A stretch of DNA of 56,235 nucleotides, from assembly GCF_010692325.1 (NCBI RefSeq), contig NZ_JAAHHW010000039.1, positions 1 to 56,235 on the forward strand, given 5' to 3'. The notes beneath the pieces are model-generated. The model was not told the DNA's origin. It made no database searches and worked only from the letters and a program-made list of their open reading frames with translations. Source of the stretch: Moorena sp. SIO3I8 (GTDB lineage: Bacteria; Cyanobacteriota; Cyanobacteriia; Cyanobacteriales; Coleofasciculaceae). A program made the translations under genes and the position numbers. Each line of letters starts with the position of its first letter. Positions within the stretch are counted from its first letter, which is position 1. Shown one piece after another: positions 1-8,702 of the stretch.

Positions 1-759
1 TCTAAATTCTTCCCCATTCTGCCTAAGACTATACAAACATGGGAAGAATTTAGCAAATTTTTCAGAGCCAGAAGCTGAGTAGGAAGCACGTTGCTCTGAG
101 GAAATAATCTGATTAATTTGGTCAACTATATAATCTAGAGGAATGTATAAATTACCGTAGTTTTTACTTAAATCGTTAAGAACTTGCTCCAAGCCCCTAG
201 AAAATACATCTTCTTTGGCTGTATCTTTGGCACGACAAGCCGCAATCCCATGAACTGCGATACCTGCTCCTCCTACTGATTGGTATTTCTGAACAACTTG
301 TGTAGTAAATTTCGAGACATCACTTATTCCGACCCCAGAATAACAACTATCGATAATATACAGGATTTGTTCAATCTTAACTCCTTCGTTATTCAAAGGA
401 CGAACTAAATCTTCTGTTGCCAAGGATGTCTGAGGAAGTTGATTGTAATCAGTCTCTTCCATCAAAAGATAATGTCTATCTCCTTTAAGATCTTCACCAT
501 GACCGGAATAGTAAAAGATAACGCGATCGCTCTGACATCGTTCTTCATGCTGAAGCCAGTCTGAAAATTGTTTTATCAACTCATTTTTATTCGGATTTAA
601 ACGAAGATTCGTCAAGGCTTCTTCATATCCAAATTTATGAATAAATAAATCAACAACTCTCTGTAAGTCTGTCGGAACACTATCTAAGTTATCTACATCC
701 TGATCGTTGTAGTTGCTTGTTCCACAAGCGATTAAATAATACCTGGGTTTTCCCGCCAT
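1..759 (-). CDS. Caspase-like (peptidase C14) protease, 3' end outside window
   Basis: The reading frame is open from the ATG at 759 to the window edge (253 residues), so the C-terminus is missing. The caspase fold is marked by the catalytic histidine in YYSGHGE (His87) and the catalytic cysteine in IIDSCYSG (Cys139), each after a hydrophobic strand. The start MAGKPRYYLIACG is typical of bacterial caspase homologues. These are cysteine endopeptidases cutting after basic or acidic residues; cyanobacterial ones often carry extra C-terminal effector or repeat domains, which cannot be seen here. The gene starts 12 bp after the stop of the alpha/beta-hydrolase gene on the same strand, so the two are probably co-transcribed. 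The family call is firm; substrate and role (programmed death, defence) are not shown by the sequence. Confidence 0.9.
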   Translation of the reverse strand, partial: MAGKPRYYLIACGTSNYNDQDVDNLDSVPTDLQRVVDLFIHKFGYEEALTNLRLNPNKNELIKQFSDWLQHEERCQSDRVIFYYSGHGEDLKGDRHYLLMEETDYNQLPQTSLATEDLVRPLNNEGVKIEQILYIIDSCYSGVGISDVSKFTTQVVQKYQSVGGAGIAVHGIAACRAKDTAKEDVFSRGLEQVLNDLSKNYGNLYIPLDYIVDQINQIISSEQRASYSASGSEKFAKFFPCLYSLRQNGEEFR

Positions 760-771
760 ATACCTCGTCTA

Positions 772-1626
772 CTAATCAATCAAGCCCAACTTAATAGCTT
801 CTCCTGTTTCAGATGCAGTAAAATAGTTACTAGCATTGTGAGCATCAGATCCATTATAAACAAGCTTATCTTCCACTAACCCGTCAAATAAAGGATTTAA
901 TTCTTTTTCTAAAGCAACAATATCTCCCGCATCCGCAATGTTGATCCACTGTTTGACACTTCCCGGCCAAGACCCCAAATTAGAGACAGGTGAGGGTTCC
1001 AGGCGATCAAAAATCAGCCCTCTTATCCCCAATGGGGAACCTAGAGTCACAAAAACCTCCACTGACCATTCTGGATGTTGGCATAGGGCTTCGTAACAGA
1101 CAACTGACCCCAGAGAGTGACCAACCAATACACGGGTATCTTGATCTATGGCTTCCACAACGCGATCGCGAATTTTCTGTCTTAACTCTGGTTTATGTAA
1201 GTAACCCCCAACTTGCTTCAGAAAAAAGATGACGATTTTTTCAGCAACACCACCAAAAAACCTAGAACCACTTAAGGCATTTAAAGCCTTTTGAACAAGT
1301 CTGGGTGTTGCCTTTTCTCTGGATATATCCGCTGGGCCTTTAATATCGTCTTCTACTTTTGCTACTTCTTCCCACCATTCCAGGAGGAGTTCCTTCTCCC
1401 AATCCGAGTCAATATCACTGGCGTCATAGTTAGGTATCCCCATTGCTGATTTTGACCGACCTCTGAACAGGTCTCCATAAAAGGCACAGCGAAATTCATG
1501 ATCGGACTCTAATCTAGCTCCAACACGCTCCAAACCATCTTTGAGGGCTGGTAGCCACTTATCATAAATTGTATTACTACCTCTAAATTCTTGATTAATC
1601 CCATGAACACCCACAATCTTAGCCAC
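772..1626 (-). CDS. Alpha/beta-hydrolase (lipase/esterase-like) paired with caspase
   Basis: A 284-residue soluble protein with an alpha/beta-hydrolase core. An N-terminal strand ends in VGVHG (residues 5-9, oxyanion-type HG), the nucleophile elbow is GHSLGS (169-174, Ser171), the likely acid is Asp232 or Asp235, and the likely catalytic histidine is His263. Residues 40-150 form a charged, helical insertion that is probably the lid. The order matches lipase/PGAP1-like serine esterases, but the substrate is unknown. It is the first gene of a two-gene unit, with the caspase-like protease starting 12 bp downstream. Such hydrolases are known as partners or effectors of caspase-family proteins in bacterial conflict-type operons; that role here is inference. 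There is no signal peptide, so it should be cytoplasmic. Confidence 0.8.
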   Translation of the reverse strand: MAKIVGVHGINQEFRGSNTIYDKWLPALKDGLERVGARLESDHEFRCAFYGDLFRGRSKSAMGIPNYDASDIDSDWEKELLLEWWEEVAKVEDDIKGPADISREKATPRLVQKALNALSGSRFFGGVAEKIVIFFLKQVGGYLHKPELRQKIRDRVVEAIDQDTRVLVGHSLGSVVCYEALCQHPEWSVEVFVTLGSPLGIRGLIFDRLEPSPVSNLGSWPGSVKQWINIADAGDIVALEKELNPLFDGLVEDKLVYNGSDAHNASNYFTASETGEAIKLGLID

Positions 1627-1806
1627 ACCATTACCTACCTATCTGTATAAGGATTTGCTCAAATCCTGTATTATAGCACTACCCATTCAGAGGTGCCGTG
1701 CCAAAGCTACCAACTCCTCCAGCAACGTTAGACACGTTGTTGTTATCGGCAAAGTTCTGAAAACTTACCCGATTGGTGTTGGGACGCAATCCACGCACCC
1801 ACACCT

Positions 1807-1915
1807 TATAGCACTACCCATTAAGCTTAGGACATTCCTAAACTCAGCAAACCTAGTCCTAGCTTACTTTTGACTTCTGACGCAAGAACCTTGCTGACTT
1901 GCCCGTAGCGCTATA
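1807..1915 (+). repeat. Dispersed 109-bp repeat, family R1, copy 1
   Basis: It begins tatagcac and ends gcgctata, and matches 5692-5800 at the same length with a few substitutions. A third, inverted copy interrupted by another repeat is at 51656-51858. A partial start (tatagcactacccattcag) is also seen at 1672. It contains no open reading frame. The near-symmetric ends and equal lengths suggest a miniature mobile element. It sits in the 870-bp gap 1627-2498. Confidence 0.7.
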
Positions 1916-1921
1916 CCAGTA

Positions 1922-2003
1922 CAGAACTTACGTGGTTAAGTTAATTTTGCCCCCCTAGCCTGCCAATTTTGGGGGGGAAATCAACGTAACCGCGTAAGTC
2001 CTG
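1922..2003 (+). repeat. Hairpin repeat with cgtaagtcctg ends, family R2, copy 1
   Basis: The ends cagaacttacg and cgtaagtcctg are imperfect inverted repeats. The centre carries a C-run and a G-run (gcccccctag / ttggggggg) that can pair. A related copy with the same ends and the same C-rich centre is at 10266-10377. It looks like a non-autonomous miniature inverted-repeat element. Confidence 0.6.
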
Positions 2004-2010
2004 TTCATAT

Positions 2011-2498
2011 TATCAATTTACATTATCAATCGTTAAATAAAAGAAAAGAAAAAACGTTAACCTTACCAAACATCGTAGACTAATTCAAAAGTGTGACTAC
2101 CGAAGGCAGGATGGGGTTTTACGGGCTGCTGGCATGGGAATCTCATTCACTATGGAAAACGCACTTGAGAACCCCTGTGCAAAAGCTGTGGGGATTAAAG
2201 CAACTTAGGGACTAAATCAGGTTAACGCATTGAACCCAAACTATAATTATAACAGGTAATAATATACCTACCAAATGATATAAATACTTTACTCGTATTT
2301 TAGTTAAATCAAGCAAATTGTTTAGACAATTTGGCTTGCTTTTGGGTTAGATAATTTTACAAACTACAATTGTGATTACTAGTTGTGATTACTAGTCATC
2401 TTTTGATGCCAGTAAGTCCAAATATTTATTATATACTTTTGATATACTTCTTATTTAATTCTTATAAAGTAGTTATAAAGCTCTCTCTATCTCACTAA
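2011..2498. other. Gene-free stretch, AT-rich upstream region
   Basis: Nothing certain is present. Around 2100-2208 a short frame ends MENALENPCAKAVGIKAT then stop, which could be the tail of a decayed gene, but no upstream part is recognisable. The part nearest 2499 is AT-rich and presumably holds the promoter of the downstream gene. Confidence 0.3.
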
Positions 2499-5426
2499 GT
2501 GATTTCCATTAGTCCCATGACACTAACCCAGATTTTAGGGTTCTTGCTCATTTTTACCGTCTGTCCTATCTTAGGTGGACTACCTCTGATTGCCTGGATT
2601 ACCTATGTACTGACAAGGCATAACCTAGCCCAGGTAGGTACTGGTAATATATCAGTTTCAGCCGCCTTTTACCACGGAGGAAATCTGGTTGGTGTCTTGG
2701 CAGTACTTTCAGAGGCAGCAAAAGGAATTGCAGCAGTCTTACTAGCTCGTCACTTCTTTCCCAGTGAATCAGCCTGGGAATTGATCGCTCTAATCATGTT
2801 GGTGTTAGGTCGTTACTGGATAGGCAAAGGTGCAGGGACGACCAATGTCACTTGGGGAGTATTATGGCATGACCCCATTCTCGCATTGCTAGTATTTTTG
2901 ATTGGAGGGATTAGCTTTACCATTTTCCGCAATCCCAAACATGGCAAACGGGTGATTTTAGTATTGTTTCCCGTGATTCTGGCTTTATTGCATCCCCAGG
3001 ATTACTCCAGAATTGTAATTGCCACCAGCTTGAGTCTATTATTAGCTTGGATTTATCAAAAAATTCCCGATGACTTAGACCTTCCCAGTGGGGAAGCTCA
3101 AGCAGAATCAAAGAAAGTGTTTCATTTTTTCCAAGGCGATAGTGCCGTAATTTCTCTGGACACCAAACTAGACCCTAAAAAAGTTGGGCAAAAAGCTGCC
3201 ACCCTATCCCAGCTGAAGCGTTCTGGTTACTCAGTACCTGTCGGCTGGGTACTACCTCCAGGGGATGATCCAGAACCTTTGCTCAAATACCTACCCGTTT
3301 CTGAATCTGAACCCCTGGTTGTGCGTTCTTCCGCAGTAGGAGAAGATTCAGCCCAGGCTTCAGCAGCAGGGCAGTATCAAAGCATCTTGCAGGTGACCAG
3401 CTCAGCCGCACTACTCGATGCCATTAATCGAGTTTTAGAGTCTTATCGTAATCCAGTAGCTGCACAATACCGTCGCGATCAGCAACTGCCAGATACAGCT
3501 ATGGCTGTGCTAATTCAAAAACAAGTCAAGGGGGTTTTTTCTGGGGTTGCTTTCAGTCGTGACCCTATTTCCCAACAGGGAGAAGCTGTAGTGGTCGAAG
3601 CCCTACCTGGATATGCTACACAAGTTGTATCGGGTAAAGTAACACCAGAGCAGTACCAAGTTTATTTCCAGAAGTCAGGGAAGCAAGAGGATTCAGCAGA
3701 AACTTTGCCCTCCTCACGGATTGAGGGCAGTGGTGATGTCCCTCCAGCTTTAATCAAACAAGTGGCGCTTTTGGCACGTCGGTTAGAAAACTATTACCAG
3801 GGTCTTCCCCAAGATATTGAGTGGAGTTATGACGGTCAAACCCTTTGGTTACTGCAAGCACGACCTATAACTACTCTACAACCAACCTGGACTCGTAAAA
3901 TTGCTGCGGAAGTAATTCCAGGAGTAATCCGAACCCTAACTTGGTCGATTAATCGTCCCCTAACCTGCGGTGTTTGGGGAGAGATTTTTACCATAGTGCT
4001 GGGGAAGCGAGCTAAAGGAATGGATTTCAAGGAAACTGCCACCCTGCACTATTCCCATGCTTACTTCAATGTAACTCTGTTGGGGAAAATTTTTCGGCGT
4101 ATGGGTCTACCCCCAGAAAGTCTGGAATTTCTGACTAGGGGAGCTAAGTTTTCCAAACCACCGATAAATACCACTATAAAAAACCTACCTGGTTTACTAC
4201 GATTGCTCGGTCGGGAATGGCGTTTAGACCAAGACTTTGAAGCGGATTACCAAACCCACTTTCTGCCGCTATTGAATCAGCTTTCAGCAAGAACCCAGTC
4301 GGAATTATCTCCAGTACAACTCCTAGAACGCATCGACAGTATTCTGAAGGTGTTGAAACGAGCCACCTACTATAGTATTCTTGCTCCCCTTAGTATGTCC
4401 TTGCGGCAGGCAGTACTCAAGATTGATGACAAAGAACTAGATAACAGCAAAACTCCAGAGGTCGATAGTATGCGAGCCTTGGCTAAGATCGCAGCAGATG
4501 CTCGCCATTTATTAAGTCACGAACAGATTATCTATGACAGTGGAGCCTCTCTGTTTGCCACCCTAGTAGAAATCCCAGATGGTTCTAGCATTTTAGAGCA
4601 GTTTGACCGCTTTCTTGAGGGCTATGGTTACCTTAGCGAAGTGGCAACCGATGTAGCAATTCCCCGCTGGCAAGAAGACCCCCGATCGGTCAGGAAGCTG
4701 TTCGCTGAGTTTCTAGCTCATCCACTCCCCCAATCTCCAAAACCTAGAGGGCAAAACTGGAAAGCTGAAGTGGTACAAGCACGGCTGAATCTCAAAGGTC
4801 GAGTGACCCAAGTCTACTCTAAGCTGATGGCTCACCTACGCTGGAGCTTCTTGGCTCTAGAGGCACGCTGGCTGCTGTCAGGTTTACTAGTTGAACCAGG
4901 GGACATTTTTTTCTTGGAGTTACCCGAAATTCGCTCTCTAGTAGGTAGTGATAACCAGGAACTCAGACAACAGCTTCCAGAAATTGTGCAACAACGGCGC
5001 ACTAAATTTGAACAGGATGCTCAGCTGACTACGGTACCTTTCCTGGTTTATGGCAATAATCCTCCCTTACCCGCTGACCCCAAATCTTTAGCTGGGTCTG
5101 AGCAACGACTGCTACAAGGCATTGGTGCCAGTTCGGGACTTGTAGAGGGTTTGGTAAAAGTAGTGAAAAGCTTGCAAAGTGATATCACTATTGACCAGCA
5201 AAGCATTGTAGTTGTACCCTACACCGATTCCGGTTGGGCACCATTACTCGCTCGTGCTGGTGGCTTAATTTCTGAAGTAGGGGGACGTCTGTCCCATGGT
5301 GCCATTGTAGCCCGAGAGTATGGTATCCCAGCCGTAATGGATATTAATCATGCTACTGATATATTACGAGATGGTCAACGGGTCAGGATTGATGGTCAGT
5401 TGGGGACAGTTGAGGTATTGGACTAG
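2499..5426 (+). CDS. PlsY-like membrane domain fused to PEP-synthase/PPDK-like protein
   Basis: A 975-residue fusion. Residues 1 to about 200 are hydrophobic with several membrane segments and resemble the PlsY acyl-phosphate:glycerol-3-phosphate acyltransferase family (GTGNISVSAAFYHGGN in place of the usual GSGNxGATN loop; later GAGTTNVTWGVLWHDP). Residues from about 206 form the ATP-grasp PEP/pyruvate-binding domain of PEP synthase/PPDK (VVRSSAVGEDSAQASAAGQY near 275). The C-terminus is the phospho-histidine mobile domain (GGRLSHGAIVAREYGIPAV, His933). A canonical PEP/pyruvate C-terminal barrel is not evident, so it is probably not an ordinary PEP synthase. The start is GTG 2499, or ATG 2517 (residue 7). 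It has no operon partners. The domain calls are good; the reaction is unknown, and the PlsY active-site loops are divergent. Confidence 0.75.
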   Translation: MISISPMTLTQILGFLLIFTVCPILGGLPLIAWITYVLTRHNLAQVGTGNISVSAAFYHGGNLVGVLAVLSEAAKGIAAVLLARHFFPSESAWELIALIMLVLGRYWIGKGAGTTNVTWGVLWHDPILALLVFLIGGISFTIFRNPKHGKRVILVLFPVILALLHPQDYSRIVIATSLSLLLAWIYQKIPDDLDLPSGEAQAESKKVFHFFQGDSAVISLDTKLDPKKVGQKAATLSQLKRSGYSVPVGWVLPPGDDPEPLLKYLPVSESEPLVVRSSAVGEDSAQASAAGQYQSILQVTSSAALLDAINRVLESYRNPVAAQYRRDQQLPDTAMAVLIQKQVKGVFSGVAFSRDPISQQGEAVVVEALPGYATQVVSGKVTPEQYQVYFQKSGKQEDSAETLPSSRIEGSGDVPPALIKQVALLARRLENYYQGLPQDIEWSYDGQTLWLLQARPITTLQPTWTRKIAAEVIPGVIRTLTWSINRPLTCGVWGEIFTIVLGKRAKGMDFKETATLHYSHAYFNVTLLGKIFRRMGLPPESLEFLTRGAKFSKPPINTTIKNLPGLLRLLGREWRLDQDFEADYQTHFLPLLNQLSARTQSELSPVQLLERIDSILKVLKRATYYSILAPLSMSLRQAVLKIDDKELDNSKTPEVDSMRALAKIAADARHLLSHEQIIYDSGASLFATLVEIPDGSSILEQFDRFLEGYGYLSEVATDVAIPRWQEDPRSVRKLFAEFLAHPLPQSPKPRGQNWKAEVVQARLNLKGRVTQVYSKLMAHLRWSFLALEARWLLSGLLVEPGDIFFLELPEIRSLVGSDNQELRQQLPEIVQQRRTKFEQDAQLTTVPFLVYGNNPPLPADPKSLAGSEQRLLQGIGASSGLVEGLVKVVKSLQSDITIDQQSIVVVPYTDSGWAPLLARAGGLISEVGGRLSHGAIVAREYGIPAVMDINHATDILRDGQRVRIDGQLGTVEVLD

Positions 5427-5435
5427 TATAGTAAA

Positions 5436-5482
5436 GGGAACAGGGAATAGGGAATAGGGAGTAGGGAGTAGGGAGTAGGGAA
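5436..5482 (+). repeat. Heptamer minisatellite (gggagta/gggaata)n
   Basis: Tandem 7-bp units lie directly after the upstream gene's stop. The same heptamer, on either strand, recurs at 6115, 13676, 16263, 21257 and 36748. The rest of the gap to 6171 is AT-rich and holds R1 copy 2 and a second heptamer run, with no gene. Confidence 0.9.
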
Positions 5483-5691
5483 TATGGCATCAAAAATTAT
5501 CACAATTCATTGAGGATTTCTATACTGCTTTGCCCAATTCAAAATTCAAAATTCAAAAAATTATAGTCATTTACCGATAAATGAATTATAAAAATTCGGC
5601 TCTACCGAACTTGCTATGTAAAACTTTTAAAAAATAATTAGTCTAATCCTTATGCGGTAATAGTTTTAGTTTCTGATAGAATGATTTTTTA

Positions 5692-5800
5692 TATAGCACT
5701 ACGCATTCAGATGTTTGACATTCCTAAACTCCGAAACTTAGTCATAGCTTACTTTTGACTTCTGACGCAAGAACCTTGCTGACTTGCGCGTAGCGCTATA
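5692..5800 (+). repeat. Dispersed 109-bp repeat, family R1, copy 2
   Basis: Same length and ends (tatagcac, gcgctata) as 1807-1915. Both share the internal block with gcttacttttgacttctg and caagaaccttgctgacttg. No coding capacity. Confidence 0.7.
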
Positions 5801-6114
5801 AATAGACTTCCCAATCAGATTTAGTGGTAAATAAGCGCGTATTTATGCATACTAGGTTCGGTATAGCCAAAAATTATAAACAAACAAAATACAGTTTACT
5901 TATTACAGCAATTTTAAATTGGGGTTCTTTAGTACCTTGTTTAAAACCCCTGTATACACCATATCTTTGAAGTCAAAAACTAACTCCAAATAATAAAACT
6001 AATTAGTTGCTTTTACAGTTAACCATTACCGTTTATCCATTTTATCCATTATTAATTTCTATTATTAATAGGTATCCGTGTAGGAATTATGAGAATTAAT
6101 TTTTGTTCCCTCTG

Positions 6115-6147
6115 CCCTACTCCCTACTCCCTACTCCCTACTCCCAA
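6115..6147 (+). repeat. Heptamer minisatellite (ccctact)n
   Basis: Four to five ccctact units end about 25 bp from the recG stop. This is the same family as the other heptamer arrays here. Confidence 0.9.
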
Positions 6148-6171
6148 CTTATCAAATAATTCTATGGTAAA

Positions 6172-8658
6172 TTAAGTCATAATTGTCCCATCCATTAACC
6201 ACTGATACCGATACTCTAACTCGACTTTCATTAAAGGGTAATTCTCCAATATTTCATCCTGAAGAATAATCTTTTCTGCTGCATCCCTCGCCAAATTTAA
6301 TACCTCTTGGTCTTCTACCAAACTAGCTAGAGCAAAATCTGCTAACCCGGATTGGCGCTTACCTAAAACTTCCCCAGGACCACGAAAACGCATATCCATT
6401 TCAGAGATAAAAAAGCCATCCTGGGACTGTTCTAATACCCCCAAACGTTGTCTAGCTGTTTCAGTATTAGAACCACTTACTAAAAGACAATAAGATTTGT
6501 CAGAACCTCGACCCACACGACCCCGTAATTGGTGTAACTGAGATAACCCAAACCGTTCTGCATTTTCAATCATCATTACGGTAGCATTTGGTACATCTAC
6601 ACCCACTTCAATAACAGTAGTTGAAACAATAATTTGGCTTTTGTTATCCCGAAAGGCACTAAGTGATTTATCTTTCTCAGCTGAATTCATCCGACCATGA
6701 AGTAACCCAACCTTAAATTCTGGAAATATACTTTCAGACAGTCGTTTATGCTCTTCAATTACTGACCGCAAATCTAATTTGTTCGATTCCTCAATCAAGG
6801 GCAATACCATATAGGCTTGCCGTCCTTGAGCCACTTCTCGACGAATCAGGTCATAGGCATGTTTCCTCTCTTTTCCCTTTAGTACAGTAGTCTGAATCTT
6901 CTGACGACCAGGGGGCAATTCATCAATCTGACTCACATCCAAATCCCCGTGGAGGGTTAGCGCTAGGGTTCTGGGAATTGGCGTAGCGGTCAGAGTCAGC
7001 ACATGGGGAGATTGGCCTTTTTGCTGTAAACGAGCCCGTTGCTTGACCCCAAATCGATGCTGTTCATCGATTACTACTAAACCCAAACTGTGGAAGTTCA
7101 CTGGGTCTTGAATCAAAGCATGAGTTCCTACCAACAAAGGAAGTTCTCCTGTTTCTAGCTGGGAATGAATTTTTCTACGCTTAGAAACTTTAGTAGAACC
7201 TGTTAGTAATTCAACCGGAAGGTGTAGTAAATTAAACCAATTTACTAACTTACGATAGTGCTGTTCAGCTAATACTTCAGTGGGAGCCATCAGAGCAGCT
7301 TGGTACCCCGATTGGATGGCGGCTAGAATAGCATAAACTGCCACAATAGTTTTACCGGAACCGACATCTCCCTGAACCAATCGATTCATGGGTGTCTCGG
7401 ATTCCATATCCTTGAGAATTTCATTGATGACTCTTGTCTGAGCCCCGGTTAATTCAAAAGGAAGCAGTTGATGAAATTGGTCAAAGAGTTTACCAATCGG
7501 AGCCATGACCGCACTGCTTTGGGTTTTACGCTGAGCTTGGCGGCGCTGGAGAAATCCGAGCTGTAAGTAGAAAAATTCATCAAAGACTAAGCGCCTTCTG
7601 GCATCAGCAAGGGTGTCTGCATCTTGGGGAAAATGAATGTTTGCGATCGCATCAGAAACCCCCATCAACCCATATTCTTTACGAAAGGTTACTGGCAAGG
7701 GTTCCTTAATCAAAGAAGTGTAGGGAAGTGCAGCAATTATCGCCCGCCTCACCAAGTCGGCTGGTACCCCTTCGGTTAGGGAATAAACCGGTACAACTCG
7801 ACCTATTTTCATCGAGTCAATGCTACCCCCTGGATGCTCTAATACTTCCAGTTCCGGGTCTTCTAGAGTAATCCCATATTTATTTTTCTTTACCAAACCC
7901 GAAGCAGCTACCACTGCTCCCACTGGATACCGCCGCTTTTGTTGATACTGCCAGTTACGATTACTGTAACGAAAGCCAGCAAAAAAACGACTGAGCTTAA
8001 TTTCACCAGTAGAGTCTTTTAAGACTATATCTAAAATAGTTAATTTTTTATTACGAGGGCTACTGAAACAGTTACAGCGCTTCACTGTACCCATGATAGT
8101 AACTGTTTCACCAGGTACTAAGTCAGCCATATTGACCTGACGGGCATAGTTAACATGATCACGGGGGTAGTAATATAGCAAGTCACGCACTTTGTGCAGA
8201 CCCAGACGTGCTAAATACTCACTGTTTTTACTACCCACCGCTGCCAACTTAGCCAGTGGTAGGTCAAGGTTTTTTTTACTACCAAGCTCTGAGGATGCCT
8301 GTTGTTTCTCCACCAAGGGCTTGGTTTTAGGCACTCTGACCATAGGATGTTCTGTTTGAGATTTATCTTTAGCTAAACGGCGTTGAGTGTCCTGCTGGAG
8401 GTCGTTGAGAAAGCGGCGAGTATCAGCTACCAGATGTTGCCTTTGCTGTAGCGTCATCTGAGCATAACGGGCAAACTGATTGCCGATTTCCTGCCAACGC
8501 CGTTTCTCAGTTGATGTGAGGACATTAGGAGTCTTACTAAAACTGAGGCAGAGGAATTCACTAAAGCGGTATTGATTCCCTTCCAAATCAGTAAAGCCAA
8601 CTCTTGCTTCTACCGACAGGGCTTTTTGCAATCGCACCCAATCTGGTAATTCGGTCAT
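6172..8658 (-). CDS. recG: ATP-dependent DNA helicase RecG
   Basis: An 828-residue superfamily 2 helicase that reverses stalled forks and processes branched DNA. The N-terminal third is a cyanobacterial extension followed by the wedge/OB domain (LYYYPRDHVNYARQ, then ETVTIMGTVKRC). Walker A is GDVGSGKT near 428-435, the DExH box is VVIDEQHRFGVKQR near 525, and TATPIPRTLAL and the motif VI region QLRGRVGRG follow. Length is in the upper range for the family because of the N-terminal extension. The start codon lies inside a run of heptamer repeats (8654-8694). The next gene upstream on the same strand begins about 45 bp away. Identification is secure. Confidence 0.97.
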   Translation of the reverse strand: MTELPDWVRLQKALSVEARVGFTDLEGNQYRFSEFLCLSFSKTPNVLTSTEKRRWQEIGNQFARYAQMTLQQRQHLVADTRRFLNDLQQDTQRRLAKDKSQTEHPMVRVPKTKPLVEKQQASSELGSKKNLDLPLAKLAAVGSKNSEYLARLGLHKVRDLLYYYPRDHVNYARQVNMADLVPGETVTIMGTVKRCNCFSSPRNKKLTILDIVLKDSTGEIKLSRFFAGFRYSNRNWQYQQKRRYPVGAVVAASGLVKKNKYGITLEDPELEVLEHPGGSIDSMKIGRVVPVYSLTEGVPADLVRRAIIAALPYTSLIKEPLPVTFRKEYGLMGVSDAIANIHFPQDADTLADARRRLVFDEFFYLQLGFLQRRQAQRKTQSSAVMAPIGKLFDQFHQLLPFELTGAQTRVINEILKDMESETPMNRLVQGDVGSGKTIVAVYAILAAIQSGYQAALMAPTEVLAEQHYRKLVNWFNLLHLPVELLTGSTKVSKRRKIHSQLETGELPLLVGTHALIQDPVNFHSLGLVVIDEQHRFGVKQRARLQQKGQSPHVLTLTATPIPRTLALTLHGDLDVSQIDELPPGRQKIQTTVLKGKERKHAYDLIRREVAQGRQAYMVLPLIEESNKLDLRSVIEEHKRLSESIFPEFKVGLLHGRMNSAEKDKSLSAFRDNKSQIIVSTTVIEVGVDVPNATVMMIENAERFGLSQLHQLRGRVGRGSDKSYCLLVSGSNTETARQRLGVLEQSQDGFFISEMDMRFRGPGEVLGKRQSGLADFALASLVEDQEVLNLARDAAEKIILQDEILENYPLMKVELEYRYQWLMDGTIMT

Positions 8659-8694
8659 TGGTCATTGGTCATTAGTCATTAGTCATTGATCATT
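8654..8694 (+). repeat. Heptamer repeat (tcattag/tcattgg)n over recG start
   Basis: About six 7-bp units occupy the whole spacer between recG and the upstream gene. On the minus strand they read as repeated aATGAC, so the recG initiation region is made of repeats and offers several out-of-frame ATGs. A similar run is at 36856-36890. Confidence 0.85.
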
Positions 8695-8702
8695 ACCTCA
8701 GT

